Shown in pieces: positions 26,501 to 33,516 of a stretch of DNA of 64,000 bases; position 1 is the stretch's first letter, and each line of letters opens with the position of its first letter. Under the pieces are notes generated by a model that saw only the letters and a program-made list of their open reading frames with translations, was not told where the DNA came from and did not search any database. Origin of the DNA: Coleofasciculus sp. FACHB-1120 (GTDB lineage Bacteria > Cyanobacteriota > Cyanobacteriia > Cyanobacteriales > FACHB-T130); NCBI RefSeq assembly GCF_014698845.1, contig NZ_JACJTV010000006.1, positions 124,001-188,000 of the forward strand. Reading direction: 5' to 3'. The position numbers and the translations under genes were made by a program.

Positions 26501-26653
26501 CAACCGGAACTGGAAAGACTGCCAGTGGTGATGGTGACGGCAAAGACAATGACTGAAGATCGAGAGCATTGTTTAGAGGCTGGTGCCAATGATTATCTTA
26601 GCAAGCCGATAGGCATTCCTCAGTTGGAGTTAATTTTAATGAAACATCTTTGA
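23561..26653 (+). CDS. Hybrid sensor histidine kinase: REC-GAF-PAS-PAS-HisKA-HATPase-REC
   Basis: 1030 residues from ATG 23561, which has GGAG eight bases before it; an ATG at 23489 gives 24 extra low-quality residues. Domains: receiver 1 (5-160, acceptor Asp90), GAF (about 180-345), coiled coil (345-370), PAS (370-500), PAS (505-628), HisKA (645-712, His656 in MSHELRTPLNA), HATPase_c (about 755-870, DTGIGIAPEKL and GTGLGLSLT), receiver 2 (903-1028, Asp962). There are no membrane segments. Receiver 1 contains an unusual insertion near residues 52-82 (LNGQKLKIEGLNQPTNQQP) between its second helix and the strand carrying Asp90; its DNA is intergenic-type simple sequence. The GAF domain has no obvious phytochrome-type cysteine motif. 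Signal unknown. Confidence 0.9.
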   Translation: MQTEPLTVLLVEDNPGDARLVRELLREVNAPQITLIHVQKLAEALDCLITSERLNGQKLKIEGLNQPTNQQPCEQRGDRLPPSIEVILLDLSLPDGQGLETVRRVRNAVPEVPIVVMSGLADEAIALSAVQEGAQDYLVKGHADSHLLIRTVRYAIERQRMQIRLQQTQQALQQQLEREALVNRITTALNSNLDPKSVVDEIVRQTAVPMSCDFCMVVRDLPESNRIYIEAEYWPHLSDAVKPIHQSPLQGTTLSVEGWETVRSELLENRPVAIANTADFWLTPAYQALCPESRPSTILLAPIFVRKQFYGYLVVGSLKPRPLFLEWEIQLLQQLAGQTAIALYNAQELEELESLVQERTQQLAQEKTLLEAILNSIQEGITVTQPDGQIVLLNRAALQIYGLVGNGVTPTSAPGSMPHVRNFLTKLKVRNPDGSRPHRSELPLIRALQGEVFTDQELVVHGLNGERKWVSINGAAICDEAGKVLLAVNTTRDITERKQAEKALRESETKFRTLYESTSAAVMLLDEQGFIDCNSATLQLFGCDNLEEFCGNHPSQFSPPTQPDGQSSRSLACDRITTALTEGNCRFDWVHRKLDGKDFPAEVMLTAIELDNRKVLQAVVYDISDRMNKEIELREAKEAAEAGSRAKSEFLATMSHELRTPLNAILGLSHIMRQEIFGTLNEKQKEYVTCINNSGEHLLSLINDILDLSKVEAGKEQLCPMPIIVPHLCEYVVTIMREQAYERGLQLTSQIDPEVDVCVADERRLKQMLLNLLSNAIKFTPSGKVSLIVQKQPGCIVFTVADTGIGIAPEKLSLLFEPFRQLDSGLNRQFAGTGLGLSLTRSLARLHGGEVMVSSTLGKGSEFTLYLPDMSNESVSISQFPSDGGDSSSLSSGLNNGELKAAANPFSIPGKGRILIVEDDESSGLLLQDYLQIVGHTVEHLLDGTDFLQRVRTFQPDLVLLDVNLPGGYSGLNLLKDLRQQPELERLPVVMVTAKTMTEDREHCLEAGANDYLSKPIGIPQLELILMKHL

Positions 26654-26693
26654 AAAAAGCAAAAGGCAAAAGGCAAAAGAAAGAATTTGGTTT

Positions 26694-29282
26694 CTAGGCT
26701 GGAATTTTTAATTCTTTCAAAATTTGCCAAGCTTTAACCACATTGCCTTGCAGAAGCGTGGCTACGCCATTCAGGGCTTGAAGTTCGGATAAGTTCGGGT
26801 TGATGGCAAGAGCTGGTTTCAAAGCTTTCTGGGCGGCGGCGGGATGCCAATCGTACAGATGGACAAAGGCGAGATAGGCATAAGCGTAGGGATTTTGGGA
26901 GTCGATCTCAACGACTCGTTCTAAGGCAGCGATCGCACCTTTGACTTGTCGCTTCAGCGCCTTTGACAAAGCCAGTGTGTATGCCCAATCCCGGTTTTGC
27001 GGTTCCTGTTGCAGTCGGTATTCCAATGCCGTTAAGCTCTGATTCAGATAGTCTTGAATCGGGTCGTACTGGTTGATGCGCCCAGTTTCTTCAAATATCG
27101 ACTCTAGAGCTTCTGTCCCTTGGGGTAAGGTAGCGGCTAGAGTCCGCAACTGAGTCAGCAAATCCAGCTCAGGTGCGGGTGTGGCGGCGGCAAGGGGTGC
27201 AATGTTCAGTGTCACGGGAGGCACCTGGATCGGGTAAGTTTCACCTGTTTGCCGGTTCAGGTAAGTCGCTTCTAGGCTATAAATTCCAGCTGATATATTT
27301 GCTGGCGGCAGCATCGCTATCTGTTCGGTGACTCGAAACCCATTCGCAGAACGCTCAGGGGGAAGAACTTTTGGATACAATTCTCCCATGCCAATCCCGT
27401 GATCGTGCAGCCATTCAGATTTGGGATTTTCAATTTTGGGATTCTCAACTTTGGAATTTTCAACGATGCGATCGCTCATTCGCCAAGTCAGCAGCACTAA
27501 ACCAGATTGCAACTGTTCCCAGGAACCAGACCATTCGTAGGTAATCGGTACGGGACTCCCTGGCGGGGCTTGATTAGGTACACTCACCCGTTCTAGGCTG
27601 ACTTGGGTACGGGGTTCTGTGAGGGGTTGTACTTGGATGGGTGGCGTTTTGCGATGATAGAGTTTCAGAACGCTGTCATCGGGTAAATCCCAAGTCTTTT
27701 GCAACTGGAAATCCGAACCTTGTTCGACAGTTTGGACGATGATTGCTTGCGCGTCTGGAATCGATCCTTGCTTACCAGTTTTCGTGAGGAACCAGGAAAG
27801 CGATCGCGCATCTTGAGGGACAAACTTTTTTCGGGTTCCCACCTGACGCCCATACACCTGAAAATTTTCCAACGCACCGTAATAATTGAAATTATGCTGG
27901 TTGATTTTGGCGGTTGAGGGTAATACTCCCAGGGTGGAACGCAGATAAGGTTCGGTTTGAATAATTTGGGCGGTCGCTTGTTGGTGAGGCCATTTTTCTC
28001 CCAGATAAACGGGATGCTGGGCGTAGGGACTGAGGACTTGCGTTAAATTGGCAAACATCCCTCCCACGGGAAACAGATTCAGAAACATCAGCAGCACCGC
28101 CAAACCAACCGTTCCCCAACAGATATGGTTTTTCCAGCGTCCTGTCGGGCGCGTTAAACCATAAGCTAAAAATAACCCCACAGCGGGCAAGTAAGGCAAA
28201 ACATAGCGGGAATCCTTATTAATATTCAGCGAACCAAGCAAATAAGCTCCCACCCAAAACACCATCAGCCAAGCAATTGAATTAAAATTTAAAAATGAAA
28301 AATTAAAAATTGAAGAATTCTCATTTTGAGTTCTTAATTTTTTAATTGAATAGATCAGCAATCCCACAATCGGAATGAGTAATAAAGGCCAGGACAGATG
28401 GTAAGGGAGAATTTTCCAGTAGTAAGTCCAGGCGTCTAGAGTATTGAGGGCGGGATCTCCCTCAGCGATCGCTGAATCCACAGTTGCCCGTTTTCCCGCT
28501 GTCAGCATCAGCAGCCAATTTGTGCGATACCAGGGGCCAAATACCAAAACCGACAGCAGCAAACCAGCAACCAGCTGCGCCAAGCGTCCCCATGCCCGGT
28601 GCCGAATCGTACCAAACCCCACCCACAAAATCGGCGACAACAAAAAGAACAGCGCTGTCTGCTTTACCATCAGCGCCAGCCCCAAAGAAAGCCCAAACGC
28701 CGCTGCCCAAACCCATTCTCTTGTTCTGTGCGTCCTCTGTGCCTCTACGGTTGGACAATTTCGCCAAACCGTCAAGCAAAAGAAACTCAATGTCACAACT
28801 GCTGTCAACGGATAATCCAGCAGAAAATCCAGACGATATTGATAAATCCCCGGTAACAATTGGCACAGCCCAGCCGCCCATAAACCGACTTCAATGCTAA
28901 ATAGCTGGACGCCTAAACCATAAACCGAACCCAACAGCATCGCACTGAATAGCAACAGAACTAGCGTGGCTTGATCCGCCCCCGTACCAAAGAGATGCTG
29001 GACGATAGCAGTCGCAATGTAGGTAAAAGGCGGCACTTTGGATGTCAAAAGCCAAAAGCTCGTCCACCACTCGCCTGAAAACCACTGGGGTTGTTGCAAA
29101 GCCCTCCAGTAGTTCAACGATCCCGTCAAGTAATCTGCCTGATCCCAGGCTGGTACCGAGTGGTCAAGCGCAAACCAAATGCGATCGCATACCGCCCCCA
29201 CAAGCCAAATGATCCCCAGAACCAGTAGGGGCGACTCTTGTAGTCCTTTGTAAAACGAATTGCGTTTATCTTTATCAGCCAC
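26694..29282 (-). CDS. GT39-type membrane glycosyltransferase with C-terminal TPR-like region
   Basis: 862 residues. The N-terminal half (15-420) is a polytopic membrane domain of the ArnT/PMT (GT-C) type with about ten helices; the first loop holds the acidic catalytic motif HSVPAWDQADYLTG. GT39 enzymes move sugars from polyprenyl-phosphate donors. Residues 450-680 form an extracytoplasmic beta-rich region, and 690-862 hold TPR-like helices (AIAALERVVEIDSQNPYAYA). Two stretches look like translated simple sequence: around residues 315-335 (NENSSIFNFSFLNFNS) and 605-622 (NSKVENPKIENPKSE). The start is GTG 29282. Acceptor substrate unknown; two further GT39 genes lie upstream on the same strand. 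Confidence 0.8.
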   Translation of the reverse strand: MADKDKRNSFYKGLQESPLLVLGIIWLVGAVCDRIWFALDHSVPAWDQADYLTGSLNYWRALQQPQWFSGEWWTSFWLLTSKVPPFTYIATAIVQHLFGTGADQATLVLLLFSAMLLGSVYGLGVQLFSIEVGLWAAGLCQLLPGIYQYRLDFLLDYPLTAVVTLSFFCLTVWRNCPTVEAQRTHRTREWVWAAAFGLSLGLALMVKQTALFFLLSPILWVGFGTIRHRAWGRLAQLVAGLLLSVLVFGPWYRTNWLLMLTAGKRATVDSAIAEGDPALNTLDAWTYYWKILPYHLSWPLLLIPIVGLLIYSIKKLRTQNENSSIFNFSFLNFNSIAWLMVFWVGAYLLGSLNINKDSRYVLPYLPAVGLFLAYGLTRPTGRWKNHICWGTVGLAVLLMFLNLFPVGGMFANLTQVLSPYAQHPVYLGEKWPHQQATAQIIQTEPYLRSTLGVLPSTAKINQHNFNYYGALENFQVYGRQVGTRKKFVPQDARSLSWFLTKTGKQGSIPDAQAIIVQTVEQGSDFQLQKTWDLPDDSVLKLYHRKTPPIQVQPLTEPRTQVSLERVSVPNQAPPGSPVPITYEWSGSWEQLQSGLVLLTWRMSDRIVENSKVENPKIENPKSEWLHDHGIGMGELYPKVLPPERSANGFRVTEQIAMLPPANISAGIYSLEATYLNRQTGETYPIQVPPVTLNIAPLAAATPAPELDLLTQLRTLAATLPQGTEALESIFEETGRINQYDPIQDYLNQSLTALEYRLQQEPQNRDWAYTLALSKALKRQVKGAIAALERVVEIDSQNPYAYAYLAFVHLYDWHPAAAQKALKPALAINPNLSELQALNGVATLLQGNVVKAWQILKELKIPA

Positions 29283-29355
29283 AAAACCTAGGTGGATTAA
29301 TCTAACATCTTCCTCATATTTACAATAAAAGCCAGATGTTTATAAAGCTCTGTTA

Positions 29356-30969
29356 CTATTTTTCAAGCTTCCAAAGCGAATATTGACCTTCTTCTAGCAG
29401 ATTTATTTTATAATTTTGCTCTTTTTCAAGTTTGCTTCGCCATTCTTTAGAAGGCTCAAGGAGGAACACATCGCTAAAACCATCGGCAATCTTAGGTAGA
29501 TTGGGTTCAGTTACTAATTGAAGTTTTACTTTTGGTTCAAGTAGATAGCTATACGAGAGTATTTCATCTAGATTATAGGAACGATTGGTGCTAATCAAAA
29601 GCGGTTTATTAGCTTTGTTAATTATCGGGGCTAGCTGAGGACTGTTAGTTGCCTTATGCCAAGAAATTTCAGTTATTGGCATAGATGCACACGACACAAC
29701 TCCAGCTAAAAATAACCCAGTTGTTATCCCCTTCCATAACTGTTGCTGCGAACCAGAAAAAATCTTGGTAGCAAGCAGATAAGCAACAGCTAGTTGAATG
29801 CCTAAATAGCAAGGGGTTAGATATCGAGGAATAGCCGAACGCTGTCCCCCAAAAATTAAATCTGATAAAATTAAAGTTAAACCTGTAACGCCTATCAGCG
29901 TGAAAATAAATAACCAAACTCGGATTTGAGTTTGGCGACATACAAAATATAAAGAATATACTGCTAAACTTAATAAAGCAATACTAAGTGGTCTTCCCAA
30001 ATAACTTTCAAATTCAGCAATATTAAAATGCAAATCCAAAAACACGCTTCTGAGACCACCAATCCACGTTCTAACTAAAGATAGAAAAGGCATTTCTTTA
30101 GCTGTCCAACTGGCGGCATCAACTTCGTGGATTTGAACTAGCCAAGGGATAAAACTTATCGAAGCTACAAGAGATGAAACTAGATATGCGATAGTAGTTT
30201 TATTCAAGCGAAAACGTTCAACCGCAATTACATATATCCCATGTCCAATCGCAATTAAGATAGAAAGCAAATACGTATAGAATCCTAATATCAAAGTTGC
30301 TGCATAAATCCCCCAACTAGATTTTGTTTTTAACCGCATTGCTCGCAGCAGTGCCGCACTGGACAATAAAATTGTCACCATCCACATACTGTATTCTCGC
30401 GCTTCCTGTGCATACAGTACGTGAAATGGTGAAACTGCTATCAGCGCTACAGCAATCCATCCTACCAGCGACGAATCAAATAATTCTAGGCATAGCCAAT
30501 AAATACAAGGCAACACCAACAAACTCATTACCGCAGATAAACTCCGCGTTACTGCTATTGAATTACCAAATAACTGTATCCAAAATCTTCCCAACATTAC
30601 ATACAGTGGCGGATGTTGGGGGTCTTCTTTTATCAAGGCTTGAATGCTATCTCCTAAACTTTTTTCAGGATTAACCCGTAGATACTTTTGTAAATCTTCA
30701 ATACCAATTACATTACCAGTGAAGGCTTCCCGAATTACTTCTTTCTTGGTGTAACCAGAAATTTGTAGTGAAGTGATGGTTTCATCTCGCCAGTAAACTT
30801 TTTTATCAAGATTAGAGAAGCGAAAGAATACGCCTAAAATTAAGAGGATAATAATTAAAAACCTTAATCCTTTCGGTGGGAGCGCCCAATGCTTCAATCT
30901 ATCTTTTCCCTGAGATTTTCCTGCAACCTGCTTAACGCTTGTTTCGTTGATATCTGGTTGATAAGCCAT
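29356..30969 (-). CDS. GT39-family membrane glycosyltransferase, paralogue 1
   Basis: 537 residues with a short basic N-terminus and about eleven predicted membrane helices from residue 33 on. The conserved first-loop motif is NLDKKVYWRDETITS with the Asp-Glu pair expected for GT39. Other family text includes HPPLYVMLGRFWIQLFGNS and ALIAVSPFHVLYAQEAREYS. The soluble C-terminal end (from about 440) is likely extracytoplasmic. It is closely related to the next gene (31517-33067), so the two are a tandem duplication. The donor is probably a polyprenyl-phosphate sugar; the acceptor could be lipid, polysaccharide or protein. It lies 73 bases before the 862-residue GT39 gene on the same strand. Confidence 0.85.
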   Translation of the reverse strand: MAYQPDINETSVKQVAGKSQGKDRLKHWALPPKGLRFLIIILLILGVFFRFSNLDKKVYWRDETITSLQISGYTKKEVIREAFTGNVIGIEDLQKYLRVNPEKSLGDSIQALIKEDPQHPPLYVMLGRFWIQLFGNSIAVTRSLSAVMSLLVLPCIYWLCLELFDSSLVGWIAVALIAVSPFHVLYAQEAREYSMWMVTILLSSAALLRAMRLKTKSSWGIYAATLILGFYTYLLSILIAIGHGIYVIAVERFRLNKTTIAYLVSSLVASISFIPWLVQIHEVDAASWTAKEMPFLSLVRTWIGGLRSVFLDLHFNIAEFESYLGRPLSIALLSLAVYSLYFVCRQTQIRVWLFIFTLIGVTGLTLILSDLIFGGQRSAIPRYLTPCYLGIQLAVAYLLATKIFSGSQQQLWKGITTGLFLAGVVSCASMPITEISWHKATNSPQLAPIINKANKPLLISTNRSYNLDEILSYSYLLEPKVKLQLVTEPNLPKIADGFSDVFLLEPSKEWRSKLEKEQNYKINLLEEGQYSLWKLEK

Positions 30970-31516
30970 AAATAAAATCTCTTAAAAAAAATAACTAAAA
31001 TCTTCCGAAAGTTATTATTAGTAACTCAATATAAGCATCTAAAGATAGATATTCATCAAACTTTAGATAGATGGTATTTTAAATAAAATTGTGATTTCGG
31101 TAGATGAACTAATTAAATTTCTCTAATAAAACAGAGCTGAGATTGCTTTAATCTCAGCTCTGACAAAGCTTGTAAGCTTAAGAAAATGGCTCAATATGGA
31201 TTTCAGGGAGCTACTTATAGAAGGGTCTCAGCAACGCTTTACCTCGTTTTCTGGCATTGTGAGCAAATTCAAAAAAGCCTACTCCCCGCAAGCGGAGGGA
31301 AGATAAAAAATAAATTTTTATTCAGGAGAGAGTGGGGTTCATTCAGTGCATCTTGATAGAGAATTGGTAGAATTCGGCGATATTAATTATCTGTATGATG
31401 GGTTAGCTTTCTTCGTAAGCCATACAGGTTTTGGATTTCCTTGCGTTTTCCCAACTCACGAAAATATTCAATTTAATTATATCGACTGAACTTATGACCG
31501 ATAAATGACATAAATA
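30970..31516. other. Spacer between the two GT39 paralogues
   Basis: 547 AT-rich bases with no convincing frame. It contains a strong terminator at 31132-31162 for the upstream gene and must hold the promoter of the gene at 29356-30969. CCGCAAGCGG near 31290 is a small palindrome. Confidence 0.5.
31132..31162 (-). terminator. Rho-independent terminator
   Basis: CAGAGCTGAGATT (31132-31144) and AATCTCAGCTCTG (31150-31162) pair perfectly over 13 bases with a 5-base loop. On the minus strand the stem is followed by TTTTATTAG. It would end the transcript of the GT39 gene at 31517-33067, after a long 3' leader. Confidence 0.8.
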
Positions 31517-33067
31517 TTAATTCTTCACTACCTCCCAAAGTTCTTTCTTGTAAACAGGTTTCATTATGTCGTTATGGTTTATCTTTAGCCCTAACAGCAA
31601 TGTCTTTGAAGGACTGAATAAAAATATATCGCTATAGCCATCTGTGATTTTGGGTATCTCCGGTTCAATTACTAGCTTAAAACGCACTTTATTATCCAAT
31701 AGATGACTGAGCGAAAGAATATCACCATGAATCGAATCACTAATCACAAGTGGAGAATCAGCTTGGTTAATTATCCGAGCTATTTGAGCATTTGCCGAGT
31801 TATGAAACTTGTTCCACCAACCTTCTGCTTGAGAACTGGTTGCACAGGATAAAACTCCACAGGAAAACAATAGAACTATGGCAACCCTCCATGTTTTTCC
31901 TTGCTGATTATTAACATAAAATTTTATCTTAGTAGCAAATAGGTAAGCAACAGCTAGCTGAATTCCTACATAAAATGGCGTTTGATATCGAGCAACGGTT
32001 GACCAACGCCCTCCCTTTATTATATCTGGTAGTAATAAGGCTAGCGCTGTTACTCCCATTAAAGTGGATATAAAAACAAAAGCTTGCTTTGGGGAGTGGC
32101 GATAAAGAAAATAAAGGGAATAGCCTACCAAAATTAAAACAAGAGGAATTAAATATGTAAGTGGATTACTGAAGCTGAATTCAACATCCAGAAAAACACG
32201 AGTCAGGTTAAGCAGCCAAATTTTAACCAAAACCAATACAGAAATTTTTACAGATGCCCAACTCATTGTGCTGCGATGAGTGACAATAAATAAAAACCAA
32301 GGTATAAAGATTATTCCTCCTGCACTTACTGCGAACAAATAGGAAAGAATTATTTTATTCAATCGCCAGCTTGCAGTTATTGCTACATAGAGTCCATGTG
32401 CAATTAAAACTAATATAGAAAAGAAATAGGTGTAGAGACTAATTACTACCGTTCCTGCATAGATTACCCAACCAATCTTTGTTTTTAGCCGTATAGCTTG
32501 AAGCAGAGCCGCGCTTGATAATAGGATTGTCACCATCCACAAGCTATACTCTCGTGCTTCCTGTGCGTACACAACATGAAAGGGTGAGACAGCTATCAGT
32601 GCGATCGCAATCCACCCTGCTAAAGGTGACTCAAATAATTCTAGACATAGCCAATAAATGCAAGGGAACGCTAGCAAGCTAATGACAGCCGCTACACTTC
32701 TTGTTGCTGCTACTGAATTGCCAAAAAGCTGCACCCAAAATCTCGCCATTACAAAATAAAGTGGTGGATGTTCTGGGGAATCTAACGATAAAGAGCTAAC
32801 AGTATCCATTAAGCCTTTCTCAGAATTGGGATACTGATACTTCAATAAGTCTTTGACTCCTACTTCCTTTCCTGTGAAAATCTGCTGGTATAACTCATCT
32901 TTTGTAAAGCCAGAAATGGTTATTGAAGTAAGAGTCTCATCGTACCAATAAACTTTTTTACCAAGATTGACAAAACGAAAAAATACACCCAGCGCTAACA
33001 GAAAAATGATTAAGAACCGTAACCAAGTCGGAGGAAGCGCCCAAGTCAACTTTAGTTGGTTGTTCAT
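31517..33067 (-). CDS. GT39-family membrane glycosyltransferase, paralogue 2
   Basis: 516 residues, the tandem partner of 29356-30969. It shares the opening LPPxxLRFLIIxLLxLGVFF and the catalytic loop NLGKKVYWYDETLTS with the Asp-Glu pair, plus HPPLYFVMARFWVQLFGNS and HVVYAQEAREYSLWMVTILL. About eleven membrane helices are followed by a soluble end. The paralogues differ most in helices 7-10 and the C-terminal 80 residues, which may give different acceptors. An 11-base perfect inverted repeat lies 50-86 bases upstream of the ATG. The gene has its own terminator, so it is probably regulated separately from its copy. Confidence 0.85.
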   Translation of the reverse strand: MNNQLKLTWALPPTWLRFLIIFLLALGVFFRFVNLGKKVYWYDETLTSITISGFTKDELYQQIFTGKEVGVKDLLKYQYPNSEKGLMDTVSSLSLDSPEHPPLYFVMARFWVQLFGNSVAATRSVAAVISLLAFPCIYWLCLELFESPLAGWIAIALIAVSPFHVVYAQEAREYSLWMVTILLSSAALLQAIRLKTKIGWVIYAGTVVISLYTYFFSILVLIAHGLYVAITASWRLNKIILSYLFAVSAGGIIFIPWFLFIVTHRSTMSWASVKISVLVLVKIWLLNLTRVFLDVEFSFSNPLTYLIPLVLILVGYSLYFLYRHSPKQAFVFISTLMGVTALALLLPDIIKGGRWSTVARYQTPFYVGIQLAVAYLFATKIKFYVNNQQGKTWRVAIVLLFSCGVLSCATSSQAEGWWNKFHNSANAQIARIINQADSPLVISDSIHGDILSLSHLLDNKVRFKLVIEPEIPKITDGYSDIFLFSPSKTLLLGLKINHNDIMKPVYKKELWEVVKN

Positions 33068-33116
33068 TTATCAAAATAGCTTAATTTTTAAGAATTGAAA
33101 ATTGCTAAAACTCTAG

Positions 33117-33153
33117 ATATTAACCGACATTACTGGATATTTTCGGTTAATAT
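33117..33153. promoter_or_regulatory. Inverted repeat upstream of GT39 paralogue 2
   Basis: ATATTAACCGA (33117-33127) and TCGGTTAATAT (33143-33153) are a perfect 11-base pair with a 15-base spacer, 50-86 bases before the start at 33067. The spacing fits an operator for a dimeric regulator or a transcript hairpin; there is no T-run, so termination is unlikely. It lies in a 449-base gene-free region (33068-33516) that is otherwise featureless apart from the putA terminator. Confidence 0.45.
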
Positions 33154-33393
33154 TTAGTCATTTAAGCTAGGTCTGCAATGATCGTACCGATGGGATCGTA
33201 CAGATGTGATAAATAGTAGCTATGTCAACCCCTAAAAAATGACTAATCATTCTGTGCAAATTAGCTGCACACAATCTTATGGTTCAAAGCTATTTTTTAC
33301 AGGATTGCTCAAATTTTTAGTACAAAATTGTCAAAAGATAGGATTTTTTTAGGAAGATTTAATAAATATGGCTGTGAGAGAGGGGGAATCAGT

Positions 33394-33433
33394 CAAAAAA
33401 ATAAGGGCATCACCGCGTAAGCGATCGCCCTTA
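33394..33433 (-). terminator. Rho-independent terminator of putA
   Basis: On the minus strand TAAGGGC (from 33433) pairs with GCCCTTA (ending 33402), with partial inner pairing through the GATCGC/GTGAT segments, followed directly by a run of seven T. It is 84 bases beyond the putA stop. Confidence 0.8.
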
Positions 33434-33516
33434 GTACGATATTTCAGGATGGTGAACCGATGAGCCGAGAATTAATCGCTTTGGGAGCTTGTTTTTCTAA
33501 CGGCTAGAATGATAAT

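Noticed and set aside
28462-28900. Long open frames on both strands inside the 862-residue glycosyltransferase gene
   Set aside because: They are shadows of the real coding frame, which has clear membrane-protein text.
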